From positions 558,001-622,000 of the forward strand of contig NZ_WQKZ01000002.1 in the NCBI RefSeq assembly GCF_009755225.1: 64,000 nt of DNA, read 5' to 3'. The translations under genes were made by a program, and so were the position numbers. Source of the stretch: Hymenobacter ginkgonis. GTDB lineage: Bacteria; Bacteroidota; Bacteroidia; Cytophagales; Hymenobacteraceae. Positions 1 to 9,198 of this stretch are shown here, piece by piece (position 1 is the first letter of the stretch; the number at the start of each line of letters is the position of its first letter). The notes beneath the pieces were generated by a model. That model made no database searches. It was given only the letters and a program-made list of their open reading frames with translations, and had not been told where the DNA came from.

Positions 1-110
1 AATACAAAAAGGGGTGAAAAAAACAGGGTTCTTCGTTCCCGAAGCTACTGCCTGGCTCTTTAACCGTGCGACGGGGGGTAGGGTTACTATAAAATTCGGG
101 CAATTTTAAG

Positions 111-1532
111 CTAGTTGGGGGGTAGCTGCAAATGCCCGCTCTGAATGAGGCGGTAGAGCGTAGAGCGCCCCACACGCAGGCGGCTGGCCGCCGCCACCAC
201 ATCGCCGTGCAAGTCCGTCAGGCTATGCTGCATAATGGCTAGCGTTTGCTCGCGCAGCGACGGAAAGTGCGGCTGGCCATTGGTCGGCTTAGCCCCTGCC
301 GTAGCAGTGGCAACGGCGGACGTAGTAGCAGGCTGCGCGGCCGCGGGCAGCGTCCGAAACGGGATGTCGCTGGCTTCGATGTGCTCGCCCTCGGCAAGTA
401 CTGCCGCCAGTTCCACTACCGCCTTTAGCTCGCGCACATTGCCGGGGTAGGTATAGCCCAGCAGGCGCTGCCGTGCCTCTGGGCTGAATGGCCGCGTGGG
501 CAGCTGGTTGAGGCGGCTGAAGGACTGCACGAAGGCCGTAGCCAACAGCAAAATATCGTGGCCGCGGTTGCGTAGCGGGGGCAGCTCGATGGGTAGGCCT
601 AGCAGGCGGTAGTACAAGTCTTCGCGAAATCGCTTGGCGTGTACTTCAGCGGCGAGGTCGCGGTGGGTAGCTACCACCAGGCGCACATCGAAGGGCACCG
701 GCTGGCTACCCCCCACCCGCGTAATGGCCCGCTCCTGCAGCACGCGCAGCAGCTTGGCTTGCAGCGGCAACTCCAGGTCGGCTATCTCATCCAAAAAAAG
801 CGTGCCGCCGTCGGCCTCCTCAAAGCGGCCCACGCGCCGCGTCAGCGCCCCCGTAAAGGCGCCTTTCTCGTGCCCAAACAGTTCGCTTTCGAGCAGCTCG
901 CGCGGAATAGCCGCCATATTGATGGCTACAAAGGGCCGCCCCGCCCGCCCCGACTGCGCATGAATGGCCTGCGCCACTAGCTCCTTGCCCGTGCCCGTTT
1001 CGCCGCTCACCGATACCGTAATAGTTGTGCGGGCCGCTTTGGTGATGAGTTCGCGTACCTGCTGGATGCTGCTGTGCTCGCCCAGCAATTGGCCCGCCTC
1101 GGCCGCAGGTGGGGGGGTAGGGGCGGGGGCCTGGGCAGCGGCAGGGCGCTGGCGGGCCTGGGCCAAGGCTTGCCACAGGCGCTCGATGCTGGCCGAGTCC
1201 TTCTCGATATAGTCGGTAACGCCCCGGCGCAGCATCTCGGCCTCGGTGGCCGATTCAAGCTGGCTGGTTAATACATAAAATACGGTTTTGGGTAGGCGCT
1301 CGCGCATCTTCTGAATGAGGCGCCACGGCAAGGCGTCGGTGTGGCCGTCGCCATCTAAGATGAGGGCCTCCGGGGCGGCGCTTGGCGCAGGCCGGTACGT
1401 TTGGGCTAAGGCGATGCTCGTGAAGCGGCGAACTAAGTAATCAGGATTCAGGCTGAGCCGGTGGCACAACCGGGTAATATAGCTGCTATCTGGCCCAATT
1501 AGCCAAATATGGTAGTGCATAGATGTTGTCAT
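111..1532 (-). CDS. Sigma54-dependent response regulator, NtrC family
   Basis: A 473-residue transcriptional activator for sigma54 RNA polymerase. Residues about 1-125 form a receiver-like domain with the usual phospho-acceptor region (LILDGDG), but the acidic pair normally near the N-terminus is reduced to one Asp in GPDSS, so phosphorylation may be weak or absent. A Pro/Ala linker follows. The AAA+ domain starts near residue 150 with Walker A GETGTGKE, the sigma54-contact loop GAFTGA and a Walker B FLDEIA. A Fis-type helix-turn-helix closes the protein. No partner kinase is adjacent. It is divergent from the T9SS surface protein across a 333-base AT-rich gap, so that gene could be a target, but nothing in the sequence proves it. 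Confidence 0.93.
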   Translation of the reverse strand: MTTSMHYHIWLIGPDSSYITRLCHRLSLNPDYLVRRFTSIALAQTYRPAPSAAPEALILDGDGHTDALPWRLIQKMRERLPKTVFYVLTSQLESATEAEMLRRGVTDYIEKDSASIERLWQALAQARQRPAAAQAPAPTPPPAAEAGQLLGEHSSIQQVRELITKAARTTITVSVSGETGTGKELVAQAIHAQSGRAGRPFVAINMAAIPRELLESELFGHEKGAFTGALTRRVGRFEEADGGTLFLDEIADLELPLQAKLLRVLQERAITRVGGSQPVPFDVRLVVATHRDLAAEVHAKRFREDLYYRLLGLPIELPPLRNRGHDILLLATAFVQSFSRLNQLPTRPFSPEARQRLLGYTYPGNVRELKAVVELAAVLAEGEHIEASDIPFRTLPAAAQPATTSAVATATAGAKPTNGQPHFPSLREQTLAIMQHSLTDLHGDVVAAASRLRVGRSTLYRLIQSGHLQLPPN

Positions 1533-1865
1533 AGAGGTAGGAAGGCTAATATGCCGGCTAACCAGAGGATAACGCAGTTAGTAAGCTCGGCAGATGAAAG
1601 AGCAAATAATTGTTGAAATAATTATAAAAGGCTTGGACGTAGTTCGGGATTAAAAATCATGTAAAATTCGGTGATAATTTTTACAACTAAGCTAAATACG
1701 CTAAAAATAGCTCTAGCGGTTTGGTCTTATTACTAGAAAAGCGTGTTGTTTTGAGATTACATAGAATAAATAAAATTAATACATGTAATTGATAATTATA
1801 GGATTAAAAAAACGGTAAAAAAATTGCCTGTTTTTATGCAGGTTTATTTAATACCTGCTTCGGTC
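1533..1865. other. AT-rich divergent intergenic region
   Basis: This gap between the divergently transcribed sigma54 regulator and the T9SS surface protein is much richer in A/T than its surroundings, as expected for a promoter region. I see no ORF, hairpin or confident sigma54 -24/-12 element. An in-frame ATG at 1836 is an alternative start for the downstream gene. Confidence 0.6.
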
Positions 1866-4064
1866 ATGGCTTTTCCAGAAATAATCACACTTCGTCGCAA
1901 CTTGTGGGGGGCTGCCAAATTACTAAGCTTACCCCTATTATTGCTGAGCTTATTATTAGCCGCTGCTAATGCCCGTGGGCAAGCTATTTACTCAACGGGC
2001 ACCGGTGCGCCGCTTGTAGCTACCACCTGCACAACAACGCTGGGCAACACTTCCTGCAATGGCACCAGAGTCGCCATAAATACTAGCGGCGGCTTGCTCA
2101 ATGGCCTTTCACTGGCGGCCACCGTCAACTTGCCCATAAACGGCGTTACCACGCTACGGCTGAAACTGACGGATACTGCGCTCGGCGGCTATCGGGCGGG
2201 CGTGCTGCTATCGGCTACCAGCGCTGTGCTGGGGCTCAATGCGGTTGGGGCTGTAACATTGCGTACTTATCTCGGGGCCGATGTGGCCACGGCGGTGCTG
2301 CAAGAAGAAAAAGTAGTGAGTGTAACACCAGCCCAGGCGCAACTGCTGGCCAGCAACGGCCCCCCGGAGCAGGTAGAGTTTACAACTACCAAAGGCAAGA
2401 ATTTCAACCAAGTAGAAATCGTATTTGGCAGCGTTTTGACATTAGGCACCGGCATTAATGTTCACTACGCCTATGGAGTAGGCGCTACGACTGCCACCCA
2501 GGTATCCGGCCTCGTTTCGCGCTTCGCTTCGCCGGCTGGCCAGTACGAAGACGGTGGCTGCGCCCCCACCACAAACCCCACCAATGCTGTTGATGCTGAC
2601 CTGACCAACTTCGCGACGTTTTCAAGCCTGGCAACAGTGAATTGCAGCAGCCGGCTGCGCGTAAAGCTCGAAGGCACGGCCCCGAGCGGATACCAGGCGG
2701 GCTTCGTTATTGGCAATACCAACAACTTGCTCGATGCCCAAGTCTTGAGCAGCCTGGTGCTGCGCACCCACGATGCAGCAGGCAATGTGCTAGAGACGGC
2801 GGCCGTGAGTTCGCTGCTGGGGCTAACGGCCTTGCCCGATGGCCGGTCGCTGATAAGCTTCCCAACTACTCAGGCCTTTAGTTCGGTTTCCATCGAGCAA
2901 ACCGGTTTGGTAACGGCTCTCAATAGCCTCCAGCTATACTATGGTGTCGGGGTAGCTTCGGCCACGGCCACTCCCCAAGTACTTTCTAAATTTGCCAGTG
3001 GCACGGGCCACAATTCTAAATCGACTACGGGAGTATGTGTGGCCTGCAACAGCGTGGACAACGCCGATGATGCTTCGGGCCCCAACCTTAACAAACCAGC
3101 TACTGTGCAGGTAGGGCTGGGGGTAGCCAACTCGACCACCCTGCGCCTCGACCTCAATGCCGCGGGCCAGGCAGGCAATCGGGCCGGGATAGTGCTTGGC
3201 AATACCAGCCTGCTGGATGCCGACATAGCGAAGAACGTCACCCTGAGCACGTACGATAGCAACGGCAACTTGCTGGAAACGTCCACCAGCTCGTCGCTGC
3301 TAATGGCGGCGCTGCTACCCGATGGCCGCCGGACTATCAGCTTCAATACGACCCAAAATTTCAGCAAAGTTGGTATCACCGTTGGCGGATTAGTAGGGCT
3401 AGCCACCACCACGGAGGTGTATTATGCCTTCGCTGACAATTCGAACGGGTCGGTTAACCTCGTGGCGCCGGCGCCGCTGCCAGTATCGCTCACCAGTTTT
3501 GGGGTGCGCCGCTTGGCGGGTTCCGGCATGGCTGATGTCAGCTGGACCACGGCTAGCGAGCTAAACAGCGCCCGCTTCGTGGTAGAGCGCTCGGCCAACC
3601 CAGCCGATGGCTTCCAGACTATTGGGCAAGTAGCCGCCGCAGGAAGCAGCAGCACGCCGCGCCAGTATAGCCTGCGCGACGCCACCGCTGCTACCCAGGC
3701 CACTACCCCCCTCTACTACCGCCTGCGCCAGGTGGACAATGACGGCCGCGAAACGCTGTCGGCCGTGGCAGTGCTAGCCGCCAGCCCGGCCCTCGCCAGC
3801 TTCAGCATCTACCCCAACCCGGCGCCGGCTTCGGCCAGCAGCATCACGCTGAGCACCAGCACTGTGCTGGCTGCGGGTTCGAGCATCAATGTGTATTCGG
3901 GCCTGGGCCAGCTCCTGAGCACTCGCGTAATAAACGCCAGCGACGCCGAAGCCGCCCTCACGGTGCCCACCACGGGCCTCGCTACGGGCCTCTACCACGT
4001 AGTGCTGCGCGATGCTGGCGGCCAGCCGTTGTCGTCGCAACGCCTCGTGATTGGCGCTCGCTAG
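1866..4064 (+). CDS. T9SS-exported surface protein with three tandem repeats
   Basis: About 732 residues. The ATG at 1866 gives a short basic segment, a Leu-rich hydrophobic core and an ANARGQ-like cleavage region; ATG 1836 would only lengthen the n-region. The mature protein has three degenerate repeats of about 150-160 residues. Each carries a Cys pair, an 'LRL.L......GYRAG' block, an 'LDA.......L.TYD..GN.LE' block and an aromatic 'YYG/YYA' ending. A beta-rich fibronectin-like segment (LTSFGVRR...SWTTASELN) follows, then a T9SS type A sorting domain (FSIYPNPAP...GLATGLYHV). Such proteins cross the outer membrane through the T9SS and are usually anchored or released. The function of the repeats is not known to me; adhesion or glycan binding is a guess. 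Confidence 0.88.
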   Translation: MAFPEIITLRRNLWGAAKLLSLPLLLLSLLLAAANARGQAIYSTGTGAPLVATTCTTTLGNTSCNGTRVAINTSGGLLNGLSLAATVNLPINGVTTLRLKLTDTALGGYRAGVLLSATSAVLGLNAVGAVTLRTYLGADVATAVLQEEKVVSVTPAQAQLLASNGPPEQVEFTTTKGKNFNQVEIVFGSVLTLGTGINVHYAYGVGATTATQVSGLVSRFASPAGQYEDGGCAPTTNPTNAVDADLTNFATFSSLATVNCSSRLRVKLEGTAPSGYQAGFVIGNTNNLLDAQVLSSLVLRTHDAAGNVLETAAVSSLLGLTALPDGRSLISFPTTQAFSSVSIEQTGLVTALNSLQLYYGVGVASATATPQVLSKFASGTGHNSKSTTGVCVACNSVDNADDASGPNLNKPATVQVGLGVANSTTLRLDLNAAGQAGNRAGIVLGNTSLLDADIAKNVTLSTYDSNGNLLETSTSSSLLMAALLPDGRRTISFNTTQNFSKVGITVGGLVGLATTTEVYYAFADNSNGSVNLVAPAPLPVSLTSFGVRRLAGSGMADVSWTTASELNSARFVVERSANPADGFQTIGQVAAAGSSSTPRQYSLRDATAATQATTPLYYRLRQVDNDGRETLSAVAVLAASPALASFSIYPNPAPASASSITLSTSTVLAAGSSINVYSGLGQLLSTRVINASDAEAALTVPTTGLATGLYHVVLRDAGGQPLSSQRLVIGAR

Positions 4065-4094
4065 CACCGTGTTCTAAACGATTCAACCACTATA

Positions 4095-4130
4095 CAAAAG
4101 CCCCGCTCTTAACAAGGAGCGGGGCTTTTG
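4095..4130. terminator. Bidirectional terminator
   Basis: A perfect 14-bp stem (CAAAAGCCCCGCTC) around an 8-base loop, with A/T tracts on both sides. It lies between the converging surface-protein and exonuclease genes and should stop transcription both ways. Confidence 0.93.
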
Positions 4131-4159
4131 CTTGGGCGCTAAGCAGGGGGTAGGGACTG

Positions 4160-4933
4160 CTACACGGCCAGCTCGACCCAGGCCGGACAATGGTCGGAAT
4201 GCACGACGTCGGGCCAGAGGCCGGCCCCGCGCAAGTGGGGTAGCAAGGCGGGGTCGAGCAGCAGGTGGTCGAGGCGCCAGCCCACGTTGCGCTGGCGCGA
4301 GCCGGCACGGTAGCTCCACCACGAGTAGTGGCCCGCTGCATCGGGGTGCACCTGCCGAAACGAATCGACGAAGCCATCGGCCAGCAAATCGCGAAACCAC
4401 TGGCGCTCCTCGGGAGTGTAGCCGGGGCTGTTTTGGTTGGCCTTGGGGTTGTGCAGGTCGATGGGCGTCTGGCAGCAGTTGAAATCGCCGCCAATCACGA
4501 GCGGCCCTACCCCCTCGGTGTGGCGCAAGGCTGCCACGTAAGTCCGAAACCAGTGCAGCCACGCCACCTTAAACGCCTGCCGGGCCACCCCGCTGGTGCC
4601 CGAAGGCATGTAGGTATTCAGCACCGACACCCCGCCGAAGTCGAGCCGCAGCACGCGGCCCTCGTCGTCGTAGAGGCTATTGCCGCAGCCCACCACTACG
4701 GCCGTGGGTTCGATGCGGCTGAACGTGGCTACGCCGCTATAGCCGGGCTTTTGGGCAGGGTGCAGGTAGGCATGGTAGCCCAAGGCAGCGAGGCCGCTCA
4801 CGTCGAGAGCGGCGGTGCCGGCTTTTATTTCCTGCACGCACAGTACGTCGGGCGCAGTGGCGGCCACCCAGTCGAGCAAGCCTTTGCTGAGGGCCGAGCG
4901 CAGGCCGTTCAGGTTATATGAAACGATTTTCAA
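4160..4933 (-). CDS. xth: Exodeoxyribonuclease III (AP endonuclease)
   Basis: An ExoIII-type enzyme that cleaves abasic sites and degrades 3' ends in base-excision repair. Visible family motifs are YNLNGLRSALSKG at the N-terminus, QEIKA (metal-binding Glu), YSGVATFSR, GGDFNC, WRLDHLL and the terminal SDHCPAW. The reading frame runs upstream to about 5053, but homologous sequence begins exactly at a TTG codon at 4933 (LKIVSYNLNG). A TTG start gives 257 residues, the normal family size. The extra upstream codons overlap the neighbouring small gene and look like non-coding readthrough. The following 5008-5773 genes are on the same strand upstream. Confidence 0.92.
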   Translation of the reverse strand: MKIVSYNLNGLRSALSKGLLDWVAATAPDVLCVQEIKAGTAALDVSGLAALGYHAYLHPAQKPGYSGVATFSRIEPTAVVVGCGNSLYDDEGRVLRLDFGGVSVLNTYMPSGTSGVARQAFKVAWLHWFRTYVAALRHTEGVGPLVIGGDFNCCQTPIDLHNPKANQNSPGYTPEERQWFRDLLADGFVDSFRQVHPDAAGHYSWWSYRAGSRQRNVGWRLDHLLLDPALLPHLRGAGLWPDVVHSDHCPAWVELAV

Positions 4934-5007
4934 GGGGTAGCAATGCGAGTAGAAAATCAAAAAAGAACGGCGTACGGCGCGCCGTACGTCGTTCAAGAAG
5001 TGGCTCC

Positions 5008-5391
5008 TTAGTCTTCCTCCTCCAGCGCGTCGAAGTACTCCAGGATGTGCCATTTCAGCATCCGCTCCTGCTCCTTGAGGTTGGCGAAGGGCACGGGCAC
5101 CAGCAGCTTGTAGTGCGGCCAGCCTTCGTCGTCCACGCGCTCCAGTTCGTAGTGCCCGCTCTGGCTAAAGAGCTTGCAGGTAGCAATGTGCATCAGGTCC
5201 TGCTTTTGCTCTTTGGTGAACTCGGCCACGCCCTGGCCCAGCTCCTGCACGCCAATGAGGAGCAGCAGCGCATTCAGGTCGGGGCGGCGGCCGAAGCGCT
5301 CTTGCAGGGTCACCATAAGGGCTTCCCAGCGCGCCGCAAACGCGGCCTCGGTTTCGTGCGAAGCCGCGTCTTGGGGGCCGTTAGTGCGCAT
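5008..5391 (-). CDS. Conserved hypothetical acidic protein
   Basis: A soluble 127-residue protein without signal peptide or membrane segment, and acidic at its C-terminus (DALEEED). The segments RPDLNALLLLIGVQELG and LMHIATCKLF look like packed helices, and GHYELERVDDEGWPHYKL looks like beta strands. I do not recognise a named family, although the composition is that of a real protein. It starts at ATG 5391, 11 bases inside the end of the AhpD-like gene. The two are therefore translationally coupled and probably linked in function or at least in expression. Confidence 0.8.
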   Translation of the reverse strand: MRTNGPQDAASHETEAAFAARWEALMVTLQERFGRRPDLNALLLLIGVQELGQGVAEFTKEQKQDLMHIATCKLFSQSGHYELERVDDEGWPHYKLLVPVPFANLKEQERMLKWHILEYFDALEEED

Positions 5392-5773
5392 GGGGCGGGT
5401 GCGGGGCCGAGGGGTGCGGAGCGGCCAACGCGGCTTCGGCGCGCAGCACTTCCCAGTACTCCACGGCCCGGCGGAAGTGCGGAATCACGATGCTACCCCC
5501 GATGAGGTTGGCGATGGAAAATACCTCGAATACTTCCTCGTCGCTCAAGCCTTCTTCGTGGCATTTGCCGAGGTGGTACTTCACGCAGTCGTCGCAACGC
5601 AGCACCAGCGAGCAGGCTAGGCCCAGCATCTCCTTGGTTTTGACGTCGATAGCGCCCGCGGCGTACGTGTTCGTATCAAGGTTGAAAAAGCGCTTGATAA
5701 CCTTGTTGTCGTACGACAGCACGCGCTCGTTCATGCGCTGGCGGTAGTCGTTAAAATCGGTGGTTAAAGACAT
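5381..5773 (-). CDS. Carboxymuconolactone decarboxylase / AhpD-like protein
   Basis: A 130-residue all-helical protein of the CMD/AhpD family. The hallmark redox pair is present as CDDC in LRCDDCVKYHLGKCHEEG, followed by the helix GLSDEEVFEVFSIANLIGG. Members with the CxxC pair usually act as thiol-dependent peroxide or disulfide reductases rather than true decarboxylases. The downstream hypothetical gene overlaps its end by 11 bases. The start is ATG 5773. Confidence 0.9.
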   Translation of the reverse strand: MSLTTDFNDYRQRMNERVLSYDNKVIKRFFNLDTNTYAAGAIDVKTKEMLGLACSLVLRCDDCVKYHLGKCHEEGLSDEEVFEVFSIANLIGGSIVIPHFRRAVEYWEVLRAEAALAAPHPSAPHPPHAH

Positions 5774-5920
5774 AGCTACTTGTTTATGCAGTAATATTGT
5801 GAAGCTCAGGCTACCGGCCAGGGTAGGGCCTTGGGTGGCGGCGCGCTTGGCCGCGGCTGGCTAGCCCCAGCCGCCGGCTAGTAGTTGCTTCCTCAAAGTT
5901 ACCGCCCACACCAGCACTCT

Positions 5921-6616
5921 ATGTTGCGCTCGCTGCTCGCCGACTTCGCGGCGCTGTTCTTTCCTCGCTCCTGCCTGGCTTGTGCCGAGCCGCTGGTGGC
6001 CGGCGAGCAGCACCTGTGCACTGCTTGCCGCACCGAGCTGCCCTACACCGACTACCACCTGCTGCCCGCCGCCCAAAACCCGCTGGCGCGCCGCTTTTGG
6101 GGCAAGGTGCCGGTGGTGCATACCCTTAGCTACCTGCACTTTTTGCGCCACGGCCGGGTGCAACACCTGCTGCATCAGCTCAAGTATAAAGGCCAGCAGC
6201 AAGTAGGCAAGGCATTGGGCCATCTGTACGCCAGCGAGTTAGTCGCCGCTGGGTTGCAAGCTGAGTTTGACCTAGTAGTGCCCGTGCCCCTGCACCGCCG
6301 CAAATTGGCCCGCCGGGGCTACAACCAAGCCGATGCCTTTGCCGAGGGCTTAGTGCTGGCCCTACCCTGCCCCCATGCCGCCACCGCCCTGCGCCGCACC
6401 GAGCATACCACCACCCAAACCCGCAAAAGCCGCACCGAACGCTGGCAAAACGTAGCCACCGTATTTGAAGTGGCCGAGCCCACTACCATCGCGGGCCGCC
6501 ACGTGCTGCTCGTTGACGACGTGCTTACGACGGGCGCTACCCTAGAGGCTTGCGCCGCTGTGCTACTGGCCGCGGGCGCGCGGGCCGTGAGCATCGCCAC
6601 CATTGCCTGCGCCTAG
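5921..6616 (+). CDS. comF: ComF family phosphoribosyltransferase-like protein
   Basis: About 231 residues, starting at ATG 5921 (MLRSLLADF); the upstream TTG at 5885 adds an unlikely leader. A Cys-rich zinc-ribbon-like N-terminus (CLACAEP...LCTAC) precedes a type I phosphoribosyltransferase fold with the PRPP-loop motif LLVDDVLTTGAT. ComF proteins are linked to DNA uptake and processing during natural transformation and to replication-fork functions. A competence link matters here because the window also carries a very abundant short motif. The gene stands alone and ends at a strong bidirectional terminator. Confidence 0.9.
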   Translation: MLRSLLADFAALFFPRSCLACAEPLVAGEQHLCTACRTELPYTDYHLLPAAQNPLARRFWGKVPVVHTLSYLHFLRHGRVQHLLHQLKYKGQQQVGKALGHLYASELVAAGLQAEFDLVVPVPLHRRKLARRGYNQADAFAEGLVLALPCPHAATALRRTEHTTTQTRKSRTERWQNVATVFEVAEPTTIAGRHVLLVDDVLTTGATLEACAAVLLAAGARAVSIATIACA

Positions 6617-6645
6617 CATAAGGGGGAAGGGGGTAGGGCTACATG

Positions 6646-6677
6646 CAAGAAGGCCGCTCCAGGGAGCGGCCTTCTTG
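6646..6677. terminator. Bidirectional terminator
   Basis: A perfect 14-bp stem (CAAGAAGGCCGCTC) with a 4-base loop, between the converging comF and gldJ genes. Confidence 0.93.
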
Positions 6678-6706
6678 TAATACTAAACACTAATTCAAGT
6701 AGTTGG

Positions 6707-7975
6707 CTATTTGTTCGAGCCAGCGTTAATCATAGCGCAACGGAAACCAATAGTAGCCGTGGCCGAATCCTCAGCCATGAAGCGGCGGGTACCGGGCGAC
6801 AAGTAGTACGCCACATCGCGCCACGAACCACCTTTGTACACGCGCACGTGGTCGTCAATCAGCGACTGGTAGCCTTTCTTGTCGTACTTACCAGCATCGT
6901 CACCCACGCCGTTGCGACGGAAGGGGTTTAGGTCCTCTACGTCTTGGAACGACAGCGGGCGGTATACGTCCTGCACCCACTCGTTCACGTTGCCAGCCAT
7001 ATTATACAGGCCATAATCGTTTGGCGGGTAAGCGTATACGTACTCCGTAATCATGGCGCCATCATTCAGGCTACCCGCGATGCCGGCGTAGTCGCCACGG
7101 CCCCGCTTGAAATTAGCCAAAAACTGGCCCTGGCCCTTGCCGTACGCATTGCGCGTCGAGCGGCCATCCCAGGGGTAGATACGCTTCTCTTCCTGGTTTT
7201 CGTTGCCAACCTCCTGGGTGCCAACGAGCGCCTGGGCCGCGTACTCCCACTCGGCCTCGGTGGGGAGGCGGTAGTTAGGTAGCGTGTTGCCGTTTTCGAT
7301 AGAAGGACCGCCTTTGCCGTTGGCCAAAGCGCCGGCATTAGCCGTGGTGCCTTCGGCGCTAGCGCCAGTGTCGCCTTTCTTATTCTTTTTGCTAAACAGG
7401 CCGCCTTTTTTGCTGCTGCCGCCGCTTTTGCCCATGTTCTCGTTCACCTTCGCCGTGCGCCAAGCGCAGTAGCTATCGGCTTGTAGCCAGTTTACGCCCA
7501 CTACCGGGAAGTAGCGAAAACCGGGGTAGCGCAGGTAGTACGTCACGTACGGGTCGTTGAACGACAAGTCGCGGGCCCATACCGTGGTGTCGGGCAAAGC
7601 TGCTTTATACTTCTCCTCCGACGAGTCTTTGCGCAAAAAGTGCAGGTATTCTAGCCAGTGAATGTTGGCCACCTCGGCTTCGTCCATGTAGAACGAGGCG
7701 ATGGTAACCGTGCGCTCAATGTTATCGTGGTTGTTGGTCACGTCCTCTTCCGACGAGCCCAGTACCGTGCGGCCGCCCTCAATGAATACCAGGCCGGGGC
7801 CAGTCGGTATTTTCTTAAAGTTCGACACCGTCATGCCCTCATCGGTATTGTAGGCGATGCCCGTGGTCGACGAGGCTTTGCCGGGATTGGTGGCCGTGGG
7901 GGCGCCCTTCTTGCCGCAGCTGGCCAGGGCTAGCGTGCCGGCCGCCAGCAGGCTTAGATAACTAGTAAATTTCAT
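6707..7975 (-). CDS. gldJ: Gliding motility / T9SS lipoprotein GldJ
   Basis: A 422-residue lipoprotein with signal MKFTSYLSLLAAGTLALAS and lipobox ending at Cys20. The rest is a formylglycine-generating-enzyme (SUMF1-like) fold: GPGLVFIEGGRTVLGS, SFYMDEAEVAN, PVVGVNWLQADSYCAWR, YRLPTEAEWEYAA, GLYNMAGNVNEW and GSWRD. The blocks TYYLRYPGFRYFPVVGVNW and ANFKRGRGDYAGIAG match what I remember of Flavobacterium GldJ more closely than GldK. GldJ is needed for T9SS assembly and stability of the gliding machinery in gliding species. A Lys/Gly-rich insertion lies near residues 185-220. It is the last gene of a minus-strand run with PorP/SprF and an OmpA protein. Confidence 0.9.
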   Translation of the reverse strand: MKFTSYLSLLAAGTLALASCGKKGAPTATNPGKASSTTGIAYNTDEGMTVSNFKKIPTGPGLVFIEGGRTVLGSSEEDVTNNHDNIERTVTIASFYMDEAEVANIHWLEYLHFLRKDSSEEKYKAALPDTTVWARDLSFNDPYVTYYLRYPGFRYFPVVGVNWLQADSYCAWRTAKVNENMGKSGGSSKKGGLFSKKNKKGDTGASAEGTTANAGALANGKGGPSIENGNTLPNYRLPTEAEWEYAAQALVGTQEVGNENQEEKRIYPWDGRSTRNAYGKGQGQFLANFKRGRGDYAGIAGSLNDGAMITEYVYAYPPNDYGLYNMAGNVNEWVQDVYRPLSFQDVEDLNPFRRNGVGDDAGKYDKKGYQSLIDDHVRVYKGGSWRDVAYYLSPGTRRFMAEDSATATIGFRCAMINAGSNK

Positions 7976-8042
7976 AACAAGTGAATTTGCCGATGGCGCG
8001 AATAAATTATACGGAGCAATTTGGTTGCAATATTACAAAGAA

Positions 8043-9095
8043 TCAGAAGCTCGGGCAAGGGGCTATTGGATAATTCCGTCTTTTCAGCCGGCGATAAGCG
8101 CTTTCCAGCTTATCAAACGCACGAAGGGTGAAAGTTATTTCGTGCGCCCCACCCAAATCGCTGGCCAACTGGCTTAAACCCACGTCGTAGCTGTAGCCAA
8201 ACCGAAAGTCGCCGTATTCAATTCCCGCTGCCGCTACTAAAACATGCTGCGTGCCGCTGAGGTCGGGTCCAGTGAGGTTGCGGTAGAGCACGCCAAGCGT
8301 AATGGGCTGCGCTATAAGGTAAGCGCCGGCCTCCGAGCGCTGCGAGCCGCCCTGCCGGGTGTAGCTAGCCGTGGGCACCAAGCTGATTTCGCGCGTTTCG
8401 CCCTTGCCCGCGCCCGCCGGGCGCTGCAAAAACAGCTTGTAGCCACCGCTCACGGCCCAGCGCAGGGGTAGGGAGGTCTGGGTAGTAAAGCCCAAATCGG
8501 GCCGATTGAGGTGCTGGCCCGACACGCTTAGCCACGCTTGCTCGGCGTAGAGCACGCCGCCTACCCCCACCGTGAGGTAGTTGATGGGCGGAAATCCGGC
8601 CAGGCTTTCGGCCGAAGCGCCTAGCTGCGTACCATCGGCCGAAAACTGGTCGCCGAACGAAAAATTATCGTAGCCCACGCGCTGGCGGCCGTAGCCCACG
8701 CTCGCGCCGCCGCTCAGGGCCAGGTCCCGTGTGAGGCGGGTGTGGTAGGCGTATTGGGCGCTGGCTTCCAGGCGCGTATAGCCCACGGCCCCGGTGCGGT
8801 CTTGGCTGATAACTACCCCCAGCGCGTGGTGCAAGCCCGGCTGCGGCAGCCGAAAATCGGCCGCGAGCTGGGCTGTTTGAAACGTGCCCGCCAACTGCGG
8901 AAACTGGTTGCGGTAGCTCAGCGTGGCGCTATAATCATCGAGCAAGCCCGCCCAGGCCGGGTTCTGAGCCTGGCGATTGGCGAAGGCCTGCGAAAAATAA
9001 ACGTCCTGCGCCCGCGCCGCACCCGCCAGCAGCAGGCCCAAGCCAGCTAGGCCCAGGGTGCGGAAGGGGGGTAGGAAGCGCGCCAGTTGGGCCAT
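8043..9095 (-). CDS. PorP/SprF family T9SS outer-membrane protein
   Basis: About 350 residues, starting at ATG 9095 (MAQLARFLPP); upstream codons are a weak extension. A signal peptide ends at AARAQ. The diagnostic PorP/SprF opening is DVYFSQAFANRQAQNPAWAG, followed by a predicted beta-barrel with many alternating strands. Typical family sites include the LPLRWAVSGGYKL strand and the LGVLYRN and FGYSYDVGLS segments near the end. PorP/SprF proteins link secreted T9SS substrates, or the PorK/N ring, to the outer membrane. It lies 103 bases downstream of the OmpA-type gene and 67 bases upstream of gldJ. Confidence 0.92.
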   Translation of the reverse strand: MAQLARFLPPFRTLGLAGLGLLLAGAARAQDVYFSQAFANRQAQNPAWAGLLDDYSATLSYRNQFPQLAGTFQTAQLAADFRLPQPGLHHALGVVISQDRTGAVGYTRLEASAQYAYHTRLTRDLALSGGASVGYGRQRVGYDNFSFGDQFSADGTQLGASAESLAGFPPINYLTVGVGGVLYAEQAWLSVSGQHLNRPDLGFTTQTSLPLRWAVSGGYKLFLQRPAGAGKGETREISLVPTASYTRQGGSQRSEAGAYLIAQPITLGVLYRNLTGPDLSGTQHVLVAAAGIEYGDFRFGYSYDVGLSQLASDLGGAHEITFTLRAFDKLESAYRRLKRRNYPIAPCPSF

Positions 9096-9198
9096 GTAAA
9101 AGCGTAGTAGAAACCAATTGCGCCACCAAGTAGCCCTGCCTAAACGCGGCAAGGGCTACCCAGCGTACATGCGTGCCGCGCCACTAGTCGCTACTAAA

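Noticed and set aside
4934..5053. N-terminal extension of exonuclease III
   Set aside because: Forty codons upstream of the TTG at 4933 are Arg-rich, non-homologous and overlap the neighbouring gene.
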